Assembly: GCA_947500295.1 (NCBI GenBank)
Contig: CANMRM010000001.1
Span: forward strand, 1,364,001 to 1,428,000
Reading direction: 5' to 3'
DNA length: 64,000 bases
Source: an uncultured Kordiimonas sp.
GTDB taxonomy: Bacteria; Pseudomonadota; Alphaproteobacteria; Sphingomonadales; Kordiimonadaceae
The notes under the pieces are model-generated. The model saw only the letters and a list, made by a program, of their open reading frames with translations, was not told where the DNA came from and did no database searches. Below are positions 33,669 through 42,349 of this stretch, one piece after another (positions within the stretch are counted from its first letter, which is position 1; each line of letters opens with the position of its first letter). Made by a program: the position numbers and the translations under genes.

Positions 33669-34988
33669 CTAGTTTGTTACCGAATCCTGCGCGCGCAAAT
33701 CGTCTTCGTGCAGCGCATAGTAATAGATAAAGAGCAAGCTCAGCCCCATGCAGACGGCGGGCACGAAACCAACAGTAAAATAGAGACCACTGATCGCTTC
33801 AGGCGACTGGGTTTCAGCGCCGCGCTGGTATCCGGTGTAGGCAAGAATGAACCCCAGGATCTGGGCTGCAATACCGGAGGTGATTTTCTCCGTCAGACTG
33901 TAGCTTGCGGCAAAAACACCGTTGCGGCGCTCGCCGTGGCGACGGAAGTCATCGTCCATGATGTCCTGCAGCATGCCATTGCCCATCAGCAGCATGCCTC
34001 CCGACAGAATGCCAAACAATAAGGCACGACCGAAAAGCGGCACCGCGGGTTCCTGTGGCTCAGCCAGCAGCCAGCTGATGGTAAGCAAAGTGTAGAGCGC
34101 TGTCGCCAGCATATAGCCCTTGCGCTTGCCTATGTTGTTGGCAAGCCGTGTCCAGAAAGGCATGACAAGCGTCCAGGTAACGGTCGTTACCATGCCGTAA
34201 AGGCCGAGCATCGTGGCGTCATACTCAAGAGCGGCCGTGAAGAAGAAGAGCAGGCTGCCCGCACCAACGGCAAGGCCCAGAAGGTGCAGGATTTTGATCA
34301 TGAGCAGCATCTGGTAGCTCCGGCCTTTCACGATGGATTTGAGTTGGTGCCACAGGGCGGTCGGGGGCTCGCTGCTGGCATGGTCCGGGGCGCCTTTGAG
34401 ACTTGTGAAACTGCCGAAGAAAGCAGCAAAAATAGCGACCGCCATAATGAAAGCGAGTGCGCTGTATCCGTCAGCACCGCCTCCCATCTGGCCAACGATA
34501 ATGGGCGCAATGGAAATACCGAAGAGTGTTCCAAGCGCGATGGCGCTGGAGCGCGCGCCGACCATATGGGTGCGCACATCAGGGCTGTTTGTCATTTCCG
34601 CGGGCATCGACAAATAGGGCACGTTGAAGAGCGTGTAGCCGACCGCGCTCAGGAGCAGCAGGCTGATGATGGCCTGCATGTCACCCCCGGACCCTGCACT
34701 GAAAAGGCCGTAAGCGGCGAGCGGAGTGATCAGGGCAGCAGCCAGCAGGTAAGGCCTGCGCCGACCCATAGCTGTATGGGTGCGGTCGGACAGCCAGCCG
34801 ACAGGCATGTCAGTGAGGACATCAACCAGCTTTGTCGACAAAACAATGGTGCCTGCCAGCGCAGGCTCTATGCCGACAACCCGGATAAGGTATGCCATCA
34901 ACAGCACGTTCAGGGTGTTGTGCACCACGGCAAGCCCAACCGAGCCAAGGCCCCAGCCCCAGACAAATTTTTTACTGAGAGCCGACAT
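33669..34988 (-). CDS. MFS carrier of the GPH (glycoside-pentoside-hexuronide:cation) type
   Basis: This 439-residue protein has 12 hydrophobic segments. GPH-type features include the N-terminal KLVDVLTDMPVGWLSDRT, with the conserved Asp pair and R, and the cytoplasmic loop GRRRPYLL. The family couples uptake of sugars, or in bacteria also terpenoid and aromatic acids, to Na+ or H+. ATG 34988 is eight bases after AGGGGG; an upstream in-frame start at 35027 is less likely. It diverges from a methyltransferase across a strong copy of the shared palindrome. Confidence 0.85.
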   Translation of the reverse strand: MSALSKKFVWGWGLGSVGLAVVHNTLNVLLMAYLIRVVGIEPALAGTIVLSTKLVDVLTDMPVGWLSDRTHTAMGRRRPYLLAAALITPLAAYGLFSAGSGGDMQAIISLLLLSAVGYTLFNVPYLSMPAEMTNSPDVRTHMVGARSSAIALGTLFGISIAPIIVGQMGGGADGYSALAFIMAVAIFAAFFGSFTSLKGAPDHASSEPPTALWHQLKSIVKGRSYQMLLMIKILHLLGLAVGAGSLLFFFTAALEYDATMLGLYGMVTTVTWTLVMPFWTRLANNIGKRKGYMLATALYTLLTISWLLAEPQEPAVPLFGRALLFGILSGGMLLMGNGMLQDIMDDDFRRHGERRNGVFAASYSLTEKITSGIAAQILGFILAYTGYQRGAETQSPEAISGLYFTVGFVPAVCMGLSLLFIYYYALHEDDLRAQDSVTN

Positions 34989-35038
34989 GTGCATATCCCC
35001 CTGATTTCCGGATTTACCGGTGGCCACTGGTGCTGCAT

Positions 35039-35056
35039 TGTTATATATCTATAACA
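35039..35056. promoter_or_regulatory. Candidate shared operator, site 5
   Basis: TGTTATA-TATC-TATAACA has perfect seven-base arms and matches the local consensus at 15 of 18 positions. It lies 50 bp from the GPH carrier start and 30 bp from the methyltransferase start, so it could control both. Confidence 0.65.
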
Positions 35057-35086
35057 ACTAAGCAACCGGAATTGCGAGCAAGAACC

Positions 35087-36199
35087 ATGTCACGCGACCT
35101 TACCCACGACCTGATGCCCAGAACCGATCATGATGGCATGAGCAGGCGGCTTGCCGTACTTGCCATCAAGCGGGCAGTGGGGCGTGTGCTGCAGCCCGCA
35201 CTGATGAAGATGTATGAAGAAGATATCAGGCCGGTGGTCGAGAGCGATTTGGGCCGGCCTGTGGAAACGGCGGCTGATTTTCGCGAACCGCTCAAGCAAC
35301 GCGGCCTCTATAAGGTCTGGTCAAGCGTCAACAGGGCAAGCCAGCATCGCATGTGGACCATGCTGGCCGACCAGATAGACGCGGACTATGATCGTATTGC
35401 CGCTACTGCGGGGGTGAGTGAACAACGCGCGTCCCTGGATGGCGCTGATGGTTTTGAAGCGCCTGACTACATCCGGCAGGCCGACATTCACTGCCAGCCG
35501 GGCGGGTATCTTCTGGATCGCTTCGAGGGGGATCTGGGCGCTGGCCTTCTGTATGAAATGGGCGGCAATATCTACGCGCTTGGACAGAACATCGGTGCAA
35601 AAGACTCGAAGGCGCAGCGGATAATTGATTTCATCCGGGGCGAGTTTCCCGACCTGAAGCCCTCGAGTATTCTGGAGCTCGGGTGTTCCGCCGGGGCGCA
35701 AACAAGTTATTATCCTGCCGCCTTTCCGGACGCAGAAGTCCATGCAGCCGATATCTCGCACGCGATGCTGAGGTATGCAAAAGCCCGCGCTGACGCGTTG
35801 GGGGCGTCCGTTCACTTCCATTTGGCGGACGCTGCCAACATGCCATTTGACGATGGGGCATTTGACCTGATTGTGTCTCACAATATGCTGCATGAGACCG
35901 CCGCAAGCCATCAGGCTGCTGTTATGCAGGAGTGCGAGCGGCTTTTGGCTCCGGGCGGCCTGTGCCTGCATCAGGATGTGGCGGTACAGCTCGATAAACT
36001 TCCCCCCTTCATTCAGTTCCTGTCGGAATGGCAGAAGGAAAACAACGGCGAACCTTTCTGGCTTGATTATGCGACCGCCGACATTCCGGGCATATTGATT
36101 GATGCAGGATTTGATGCGGGTGCGGTAAAACCGCATTATCTCGACCAGCTGGATGGTCCGTTGCAATGGTATGTGGTGACTGCAAGCAAGTCCCGTTGA
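35087..36199 (+). CDS. Class I SAM-dependent methyltransferase
   Basis: This 370-residue protein has an extra N-terminal domain (about 1-200) of unknown role, then a methyltransferase core with motif I ILELGCSAGAQTSYYP (about 205-220), the acidic post-I residue in VHAADISHAML, and MPFDDGAFDLIVSHNMLHE with LLAPGGLCLHQDV. Relatives methylate small molecules or quinone-like rings. The start at 35087 gives MSRDLTHDLMPR; an upstream ATG at 35030 would overlap the operator. Being divergent from a carrier under one operator suggests that it modifies the transported compound. Confidence 0.82.
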   Translation: MSRDLTHDLMPRTDHDGMSRRLAVLAIKRAVGRVLQPALMKMYEEDIRPVVESDLGRPVETAADFREPLKQRGLYKVWSSVNRASQHRMWTMLADQIDADYDRIAATAGVSEQRASLDGADGFEAPDYIRQADIHCQPGGYLLDRFEGDLGAGLLYEMGGNIYALGQNIGAKDSKAQRIIDFIRGEFPDLKPSSILELGCSAGAQTSYYPAAFPDAEVHAADISHAMLRYAKARADALGASVHFHLADAANMPFDDGAFDLIVSHNMLHETAASHQAAVMQECERLLAPGGLCLHQDVAVQLDKLPPFIQFLSEWQKENNGEPFWLDYATADIPGILIDAGFDAGAVKPHYLDQLDGPLQWYVVTASKSR

Positions 36200-36203
36200 T
36201 CGA

Positions 36204-36500
36204 TCAGCTGTTTCGCATCAGGGCTGCAACGCGCTCCATCAGGGCATTCACATAGTTGCTGTGTGCAGCCAGGCGGTCGCTGGTTTCAGCCGCATCCGGC
36301 CGGTGCTGGTCTATCAGCCCGGATAAGCCTGCGTGCAGGGTCTCCGCCGTCTTCAGGCGGTCCCGCAATACACAGTTTTCTTCGGCGAGCTCCAGCAAGA
36401 GGGCAAGAAGCTCGTCTGTCGTTTTGTCGTCAAAATACCGGGGGCGGTTGGCGCTTGCCGCGTCGGCAATGCTTTTCAAGGTCGGCTTAGTGCCGCTCAT
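36204..36500 (-). CDS. Small coiled-coil protein of unknown function
   Basis: This 98-residue protein starts inside the stop codon of the CaiB gene (ATGA), so it is co-translated with it. The central part, LLALLLELAEENCVLRDRLKTAETL, has heptad-like leucines and is probably a coiled coil. It has no signal peptide or membrane helix. I do not recognise a family. A role as a small partner or stabiliser of the CoA-transferase is possible but rests on context alone. Confidence 0.65.
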   Translation of the reverse strand: MSGTKPTLKSIADAASANRPRYFDDKTTDELLALLLELAEENCVLRDRLKTAETLHAGLSGLIDQHRPDAAETSDRLAAHSNYVNALMERVAALMRNS

Positions 36501-37690
36501 TTGCCGCACCGTATCGTACCGTCGCTATCAAGGGCGTCGATGTCGGCTTCGCTGAATCCAAGGGTTGCAAGTACCTCGGCGGTATGTTCGCCGATTCTCG
36601 GCAGGTTCGTGCGAAGGCCGGGGCGTTCTCCGTCCATTTCAACAGGCATCGCTGGCAGCTTCGCTTTTGATCCGTCCTCAAGCGTGACTTCAATCATGCC
36701 GCCGTCAGCATTCAAATGTGGGTCGTCGATCAGTTCTTCCGGCTTGGCAATAGGGGCAAAAGGCAGGCCCGTCGTCTCCAGTTTTTCCATCAATTCAGCT
36801 TTACTGAACCGGCGGAAAAGGGCGCGCACGGTTGGCATCAGGCTATCCCGGCGCTTTACGCGCTCCGGATTGGTGGCATAGTCCGGATTGTTGGCCATTT
36901 CCGGCAATCCAAACGCCTCACAAAAAGCGACCCATTGGGTGTCGCTGACGACGCCAACAAAAATATTGTCCTCGTCGGCCGTTTCGAAAACATCATAAAT
37001 CGCCCAGCTGGAGATGCGGGCAGGCATTGGCTGTGCGGGTGTGCCGGTCACCGCATACTGAGCCATATGCTGCCCCACCAGATAGGCGGTCGTTTCATAA
37101 AGAGAACTTTTGACGTACTGACCCTTGCCCGTGCGGTGGCGTTCCTCGATCGCGGCAAGGATTGCAATGACTCCGAACATGCCACCCGTCACGTCGATCA
37201 CGCTGGCGCCAGCGCGCAGCGGACGGCCTGGAGGGCCGGTCATATAGGCAAGCCCACCCATCATTTGAGCAACTTCGTCAAGGGCGGTCCGCTCTTCGTA
37301 AGGGCCTTTCAAAAAGCCTTTTTCCGAACAATAGATCAGCCGATCGTTGATCTGGCTCAGGTCGTCATACCCAAAGCCAAGCTTGTCCATCGCGCCGGGG
37401 CGGAAGTTTTCAATAACAACGTCGGCATCCCTGATCAGCTTGCGGGCAATATCCTTGCCGGTATCAGACTTCATATCCAGGCAAATGCTGCGCTTGTTAC
37501 GGTTATACATGGCGAAATAACCGGCGCCCGCACCAACAAGGCGCCGCGTGTTGTCGCCTTTGGGCGGTTCTATCTTGATAACATCAGCGCCGAGATCGCC
37601 CAGCATAACGCCCACAGTGGGGCCCATCACCATGTGCGTAAACTCGATGACTTTGATGCCTGAAAGCGGCAGGTGCCGGATGTCCGTCAT
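36497..37690 (-). CDS. CaiB/BaiF-family CoA-transferase
   Basis: This 397-residue family III CoA-transferase has GIKVIEFTHMVMGPTVGVML, DLGADVIKIEPPKGD, AMYNRNKRSICLDMK and the catalytic Asp in ASVIDVTGG (about residue 168), followed by RTGKGQYVKSSLYE. It diverges from an HMG-CoA-lyase family gene across a copy of the shared palindrome. LeuCD-type genes and the lyase are nearby, which suggests the acid made by the dehydratase is activated here before C-C cleavage. The CoA donor and acceptor cannot be read from the sequence. Confidence 0.9.
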   Translation of the reverse strand: MTDIRHLPLSGIKVIEFTHMVMGPTVGVMLGDLGADVIKIEPPKGDNTRRLVGAGAGYFAMYNRNKRSICLDMKSDTGKDIARKLIRDADVVIENFRPGAMDKLGFGYDDLSQINDRLIYCSEKGFLKGPYEERTALDEVAQMMGGLAYMTGPPGRPLRAGASVIDVTGGMFGVIAILAAIEERHRTGKGQYVKSSLYETTAYLVGQHMAQYAVTGTPAQPMPARISSWAIYDVFETADEDNIFVGVVSDTQWVAFCEAFGLPEMANNPDYATNPERVKRRDSLMPTVRALFRRFSKAELMEKLETTGLPFAPIAKPEELIDDPHLNADGGMIEVTLEDGSKAKLPAMPVEMDGERPGLRTNLPRIGEHTAEVLATLGFSEADIDALDSDGTIRCGK

Positions 37691-37770
37691 GGTGCCCCTT
37701 TACTCCTTGACGATTGCAGCCACAACCCTGATCGGGTCATTATTTTGTCACTTGATCCTAAAACCTCAAT

Positions 37771-37788
37771 TGTTATATCAATAGAGCA
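37771..37788. promoter_or_regulatory. Candidate shared operator, site 6
   Basis: TGTTATATCAATAGAGCA matches the local consensus at 15 of 18 positions, with an intact left half-site. It is centred in the divergent gap between the CaiB gene (80 bp away) and the HMG-CoA-lyase family gene (86 bp away). Confidence 0.55.
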
Positions 37789-37874
37789 ATTAAAAAGACG
37801 GTTCAACCGGAAAATCCACCAGTTGCTCTCCGTTATTATAGTAATAGTGCTCGAAATCGGGCGGGAGTGACCTC

Positions 37875-38822
37875 GTGAATTCTGCAGACATAGACATCGA
37901 AATCAGTGAAGTTGGCCCCAGAGACGGCCTCCAGAGTATCGACCGGATCATGCCATTGGAGGCTAAAAAAGCCTGGGTCGCCGCGGAAGCTGCAGCTGGC
38001 GTGCCGGAGATCGAAGTGGGTTCCTTTGTGCCGGCAAAAATATTGCCGCAACTTGCGGATACGGCGGAGCTTGTTGCTTACGCAAAAACCCTTCCCGGTC
38101 TTACTGTTGCGGTGCTGGTACCGAACTTCCGGGGCGCGCAAAATGCCATTGAGGCAGGTGCGGACAAAATCACAATCCCCTTGTCGGTGAGCGAAACTCA
38201 CAGTCTCAAAAATGTGCGCCGCACCCATGAACAGATGCTTGAAGAGGTGTCACGGATCGTCGAACTGATAAACACGTTGCCTGAAAACAAACGCCCGGTT
38301 TTTGAAGGCGGCCTCTCTACAGCTTTTGGGTGCACTCTTGAAGGCGCCATTCCTGAAGGCACGGTGGTTCGGCTCGCTGAAGCGTTGATGGAGCGCGGGT
38401 GCAGTGAGGTTGGCCTGTCGGACACCACAGGTTATGCCAACCCGGGGCAGGTCAAGCGGCTTACAAAAGCGGTGAAAGCAGCGGTGGGTGATGACAAACT
38501 GACGGGTCTTCATTTGCACAATACCCGCGGCGTGGGGCTCGCCAATGTGATGGCGGCGCTTGAGGTTGGGATCACAACGCTGGATGCGTCGCTTGGTGGT
38601 ATTGGCGGTTGCCCGTTTGCCCCCGGCGCAAGTGGCAATATTGTCACGGAGGATCTTATTTACATGCTTGACAGCATGGGGCTGAAGACCGGGATCGATA
38701 TAGACAAGCTGCTTGGCGTTCGTTCAATCATCGAAGAAGCGTTGCCGGGCGAGCCGTTATACGGCTTCACGCCGGATGCCGGATTGCCCAAGGGATACCC
38801 GCGCGGCTATCAGCCGATCTAA
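37875..38822 (+). CDS. HMG-CoA lyase family enzyme (acyl-CoA retro-aldol)
   Basis: This 315-residue TIM-barrel lyase splits a 3-hydroxy-3-methyl-type acyl-CoA. Metal and active-site segments are intact: EVGPRDGLQ at the N-terminus, LSDTTGYANPGQ, LHLHNTRGVGLAN with the two His ligands, and GIGGCPFAPGASGN with the catalytic Cys. Translation begins at a GTG at 37875, seven bases after GGGAG. The substrate may be HMG-CoA or a citramalyl-CoA analogue. It lies between a CoA-transferase that could supply its thioester and LeuCD-type genes that could make the hydroxy acid. Confidence 0.9.
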   Translation: MNSADIDIEISEVGPRDGLQSIDRIMPLEAKKAWVAAEAAAGVPEIEVGSFVPAKILPQLADTAELVAYAKTLPGLTVAVLVPNFRGAQNAIEAGADKITIPLSVSETHSLKNVRRTHEQMLEEVSRIVELINTLPENKRPVFEGGLSTAFGCTLEGAIPEGTVVRLAEALMERGCSEVGLSDTTGYANPGQVKRLTKAVKAAVGDDKLTGLHLHNTRGVGLANVMAALEVGITTLDASLGGIGGCPFAPGASGNIVTEDLIYMLDSMGLKTGIDIDKLLGVRSIIEEALPGEPLYGFTPDAGLPKGYPRGYQPI

Positions 38823-38847
38823 AACTCTCTAATTCAGGAGCATGAAC

Positions 38848-39186
38848 ATGTCCGATGCTGACCCAAACCGCACCTTGTTTGTCATGGCCGTTTGCAAAGA
38901 CCGGCCAGGCCAGGAAGCGATAGATGCCCGAGAAGAATTTATGCAGGGTCACCTCGAGTATGTGGAATCGATCATGGACCACATTCTTGTTGCCGGGCCA
39001 ATTTTTGCGGATGACCAGAAAACGCTGATTGGCTCAAACCTCATCTACAAAACGGATGACAAGGAACAGGCGCGCCAATGGTTGGAATCTGACCCCTATT
39101 TCAAAGCGCCGATTTGGGAATCGGTGGAGTTTCATCTGTTTCGGGGTGCGCTGGGTGAGGCTGTTGGCGGTATCACCTACCGTTAG
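38848..39186 (+). CDS. YciI-like small protein
   Basis: This 112-residue protein has the YciI (ferredoxin-like) fold pattern: LFVMAVCKDRPG near the start, MQGHLEYVESIMDHILVAGP with conserved His and Asp, and the DPYFKAPIWESVEFHLF end. The group includes muconolactone-isomerase-like and dehalogenase-like proteins. The ATG at 38848 is seven bases from AGGAG; an ATG at 38842 is one base from it and less likely. It follows the lyase gene by 25 bp, and its stop overlaps that of the converging leuD-type gene. Confidence 0.78.
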   Translation: MSDADPNRTLFVMAVCKDRPGQEAIDAREEFMQGHLEYVESIMDHILVAGPIFADDQKTLIGSNLIYKTDDKEQARQWLESDPYFKAPIWESVEFHLFRGALGEAVGGITYR

Positions 39187-39815
39187 GGCTGGTTTTCGCT
39201 GAGCTTTGCCCAGGTGTTGCCGTCATAGTGGTTTTGTTCGAAGTCCTCTATTGAGGCCTTGAGTGTCAGTGTCCGGTCGATTGGATCCAGCCCGTCCAGC
39301 AGGGTCTGGCGATGGTTGGGCGAAATTTCGAACGTGTGTGTCCGGCCTGCAGGGTCGATGATGTGTTGCGCCAACAGATCAATTGTAAAAATGCCTGAAG
39401 AGCCTCCGACAGCCAGTTTTGCCAGCGCCGCGACTTCATCGGCAGGAAGCGTTACCGGCAACACACCGTTTTGAATGCAATTGCTGTGGAAGATGGCGCT
39501 GAAGGACGGCGCGATGACGGCGCGAATGCCATATTCCACAAGCGCCCAAACCGCATGCTCGCGGGATGACCCGCAGCCAAAATTCTCGCCGGCGATTATG
39601 ATCTGTGTGCCGAGATAAGCCGCGTGGTTGAGCACAAACTCCGGATTTGCGACCCGTTCGTCTATGTCTGTATAGCGCCAGCCTGCAAACAGGCCATTGG
39701 ACAGTCCTTTTTTCGAAACACGTTTCATCTCCCGCGACGGGATGATGATATCGGTATCGATGTTGACCCGCATCAAGGGGGCTGCAATCGCTGTTATGAC
39801 AGAAAATTTTTCCAC
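39183..39815 (-). CDS. leuD: LeuD-type dehydratase/isomerase small subunit
   Basis: This 210-residue protein is the swivelling subunit of an aconitase-family enzyme, with MRVNIDTDIIIPSR, NFGCGSSREHAVWALVEYG and the substrate-contact loop typical of isopropylmalate isomerase. I choose the GTG at 39815, one base after the leuC-type stop; longer readings overlap leuC. The pair sits in a catabolic neighbourhood with no other leucine genes, so it may isomerise or dehydrate a substituted malate other than isopropylmalate, such as dimethylmalate or citramalate. Confidence 0.85.
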   Translation of the reverse strand: MEKFSVITAIAAPLMRVNIDTDIIIPSREMKRVSKKGLSNGLFAGWRYTDIDERVANPEFVLNHAAYLGTQIIIAGENFGCGSSREHAVWALVEYGIRAVIAPSFSAIFHSNCIQNGVLPVTLPADEVAALAKLAVGGSSGIFTIDLLAQHIIDPAGRTHTFEISPNHRQTLLDGLDPIDRTLTLKASIEDFEQNHYDGNTWAKLSENQP

Positions 39816-39816
39816 G

Positions 39817-41259
39817 TTAGCCAACGCCCCCGGCGACCTTGCGGTCAAGCATGCCATCCTCAAGATCGTGAAAACTCGAAATACAGCCCTTGATCGCTGA
39901 CGCTGCGACAGTGGCGGGGCTTGCCAGATGTGTGCGGGTTTTAGGCCCCTGCCGGTTTTCGAAGTTTCGATTGGTGGTGGAAATCACGCGTTCCCGCGTG
40001 CCAAAGCTCTCTCCGCCTGCATAGAAACACATGGAGCAGCCCGGCAGTCTCCACTCAAAACCGGCATCCTTGAAGACCTGGTCAAGGCCTTCAGCCTCCG
40101 CCTCGGCTTTCACTTTCATGGAACCCGGAACGCAAATCGCCTTGACGCCTTTTGCTACGTGCCGCCCCTTGAGGACAGCGGCTGCACGGCGCAGGTCGGA
40201 TAGCCGGCCGTTGGTGCACGAGCCGATAAAGGCGCCGTCGATGGGAACCCCGGCGATCGGTATACCGCTTTCCAGTCCAATGTAATCGAGTGCTTTGCTG
40301 ATGCTCTCATGATTGACCGAGCAACCGGTGTTATCCGCTGTTGGCACCAGTCCACCAATTTCTACGGCGTGCTCGGGGCTTGTGCCCCAGGTTACGGTCT
40401 CGGAAAGATGGCTGACATCGATGATAACGTCCCGGTCAAAAATGGCATTGCCGTCGCTGCGCAGGCTGGACCATAGCGATTTAGCTTCATCCCATGCGTC
40501 GCCTTTCGGCGCATAGGGTTTCCCCTCCAGAAAGCTGATTGCTGTTTCATCCGGTGCAATGACGGCAGTGAAAGCGGACAGCTCCACGCCCATATTGCAA
40601 AGCGTCATGCGGGCTTCCATGTCCATCGCTTCAATGACGGGACCGCAGAATTCAATGGCATGCCCGCTGCCGCCCGCTGCACCAAGTTCACCAATAATGT
40701 GCAAAATCACATCTTTGGCTGTCAGGCCGTCTGGAAGAACACCATTGACCGTGATCCGCATTTGTTTGGGTTTCGTGACCCGCAGGGTTGAGGTGGCAAG
40801 GGCATGCTCTGCTTCTGTCGAGCCAATGCCCCATGCCAGTGCGCCGAACGCTCCCTGCGAACAGGTGTGGCTGTCAGGACAAACAAGGCTCAGGCCCGGT
40901 AGGACAATGCCTTGTTCCGGTGAGATGACGTGTACGATACCCTGATCGGCATCATTGACGTCAAAGAGTTTAATCCCGGCCCAGCGGCACCCTTCGCGCA
41001 TCGCCTTGATGAAGTCTTCGCCGCTTGGCATCAGGGTGCTGTCGCCGCGGCCGTCCAGCGTATCGACGATGTGGTCCATCGTGCCAAAAACGTGGGCAGG
41101 AAAGCGAACAGTCCGGCCGCTTTCCTGTAAACTTTTGAGCGCAACGCTACCGGTGCGCTCATGGATGAACACCCTGTCGACATAGAGAAGCGCGTTGTTG
41201 TCACCGAGGTCGGTGACAACATGCGCATCCCATAATTTATCGAACAGAGTTTTTGCCAT
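39817..41259 (-). CDS. leuC: LeuC-type dehydratase/isomerase large subunit
   Basis: This 480-residue protein binds the [4Fe-4S] cluster of an aconitase-family enzyme. The cluster cysteines are visible in VCPDSHTCSQGAFG, FIGSCTNGR and PGCSMCFYAGGE. Length is normal for LeuC. It forms a two-gene operon with the small subunit directly downstream. The CaiB and HMG-CoA-lyase neighbours favour a catabolic hydroxy-acid isomerase over leucine synthesis, but a plain biosynthetic leuCD cannot be excluded without phylogeny. Confidence 0.88.
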   Translation of the reverse strand: MAKTLFDKLWDAHVVTDLGDNNALLYVDRVFIHERTGSVALKSLQESGRTVRFPAHVFGTMDHIVDTLDGRGDSTLMPSGEDFIKAMREGCRWAGIKLFDVNDADQGIVHVISPEQGIVLPGLSLVCPDSHTCSQGAFGALAWGIGSTEAEHALATSTLRVTKPKQMRITVNGVLPDGLTAKDVILHIIGELGAAGGSGHAIEFCGPVIEAMDMEARMTLCNMGVELSAFTAVIAPDETAISFLEGKPYAPKGDAWDEAKSLWSSLRSDGNAIFDRDVIIDVSHLSETVTWGTSPEHAVEIGGLVPTADNTGCSVNHESISKALDYIGLESGIPIAGVPIDGAFIGSCTNGRLSDLRRAAAVLKGRHVAKGVKAICVPGSMKVKAEAEAEGLDQVFKDAGFEWRLPGCSMCFYAGGESFGTRERVISTTNRNFENRQGPKTRTHLASPATVAASAIKGCISSFHDLEDGMLDRKVAGGVG

Positions 41260-41279
41260 AGCTCTTCTTGTATCAGGAC

Positions 41280-42197
41280 CTAGTTGTGGCCGCCACGTGG
41301 AAGCTTGCCACCTTCAATCATCTTCTTGAAGTATGTCCAGCTCGTCTCGTTTGGCCGATCATCATCACCCGGAGGTGGTGTTGTGTAAGTCGGCTCTTTC
41401 TCAGCGACATACCGTTTCATCACGTCTGGCAGGTCATCCCACGAGTCGACCTTCTGGCCTGCGGCATGGATGTAGATGATGCCTTCGCGGCCCTGCATTT
41501 CCATCCACGGCAGCCAGTCCGAAATACGAACCCAGCCGACTTTCACGTCCGCTGTGTCGGTGGCGTCGCTTGTCAGGCTTTCCAGGTCTCCCATGAAGTT
41601 AAACAGTTCTGTTGCATGGTAAGCTCCGCCCACATAGGGCTGATATTCACCGCCAAGCTCATTGTGGTAAAAAAGCGGAATTGGCGCTGTCAGGAACCAG
41701 TTGTCACCCTGGTTGCGGGCAAACCAGCGGGCACGCGGGTTGCCTTCGTCGTCATAGGGAAAGCTCGGGCGCTGGTTCACAGGGTCGTTTGCCACATGCA
41801 GAACATTGACCGTGGTGTCGGTCCACGGGTTGTCCCATGTCTCAAGCGCTTCACCGGTTTTGGGGTCCAGATACAGCAGGATTTCTTTCGAAACCAGCCG
41901 GTACCCCGTGCCTTTTTCGCCGCCGTCAACGGATACACAGGTGCGAATATTCATGCCGACTGTGCCAAACATGCGTTTGTCCGCTTCGCCCATGCGACGG
42001 GAAAAGACGGAGCCTTCCCATGTGTAAAGCACTGGCTTGTTGTCTTCGGTCGAACACTGGATTTTCCGGTTGGCAGCGACAGCGCCTTCCGGTGTGTTCA
42101 GGTCAATTGGTGCAGCTGTTGCCGCTGTGCCTGCAAGCAAGGCACCGGTCACTGCGCTCGCCAGGACAAACCGTCCTGATTTCAGCATCCCCATCAT
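41280..42197 (-). CDS. Exported DUF1838 family protein
   Basis: This 305-residue protein has a signal peptide (GRFVLASAVTGALLAGTAATAA) and the DUF1838 body, with RKIQCSTEDNKPVLYTWEGSVFSR, KEILLYLDPKTGEALETW and WLPWMEMQGREGIIYIHAAG. The family has no established reaction; its members often lie next to catabolic genes and are periplasmic. GAGGAGAC precedes the start. A near-consensus copy of the shared palindrome is 34 bp upstream, and a terminator of the neighbouring membrane gene separates the two. Confidence 0.82.
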   Translation of the reverse strand: MMGMLKSGRFVLASAVTGALLAGTAATAAPIDLNTPEGAVAANRKIQCSTEDNKPVLYTWEGSVFSRRMGEADKRMFGTVGMNIRTCVSVDGGEKGTGYRLVSKEILLYLDPKTGEALETWDNPWTDTTVNVLHVANDPVNQRPSFPYDDEGNPRARWFARNQGDNWFLTAPIPLFYHNELGGEYQPYVGGAYHATELFNFMGDLESLTSDATDTADVKVGWVRISDWLPWMEMQGREGIIYIHAAGQKVDSWDDLPDVMKRYVAEKEPTYTTPPPGDDDRPNETSWTYFKKMIEGGKLPRGGHN

Positions 42198-42231
42198 AAA
42201 TAGTCTCCTCTCTGCTGGATTCTGGTTTAAA

Positions 42232-42249
42232 TAGTATATTGATATAACA
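42232..42249. promoter_or_regulatory. Candidate shared operator, site 7
   Basis: TAGTATATTGATATAACA matches the local consensus at 15 of 18 positions with an intact right half (GATATAACA). It is 34 bp ahead of the DUF1838 start, where it would cover the core promoter. Confidence 0.6.
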
Positions 42250-42304
42250 ATAGGATCAATTGATTCCGTGAAATCCTATCGAAATGACTTGGAAAGCTAC
42301 AAAA

Positions 42305-42328
42305 AAGGCAGACGCGCAGGCCTGCCTT
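42305..42328 (-). terminator. Intrinsic terminator after the six-span membrane gene
   Basis: AAGGCAG pairs with CTGCCTT across a ten-base loop, and the plus-strand A-run at its left (42301-42306) becomes a T-run on the minus strand. It lies 22 bp past the end of the membrane-protein gene, as expected for its terminator. Confidence 0.6.
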
Positions 42329-42349
42329 GATTGCGTATTGATTGCTGGA

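Noticed and set aside
36716-37663. Plus-strand reading frame of 315 codons opposite the CaiB gene
   Set aside because: The minus strand encodes an intact CoA-transferase with its catalytic Asp; the plus frame has no recognisable motif or ribosome site.
37831-37850. CGTTATTATAGTAATAGTGC as a second operator before the HMG-CoA-lyase family gene
   Set aside because: It is AT-rich but lacks the spacing and arms of the other sites.
42252-42265. ATCAATTGAT palindrome near the DUF1838 promoter as an Fnr box
   Set aside because: The half-sites are in the wrong order and spacing for TTGAT-N4-ATCAA.
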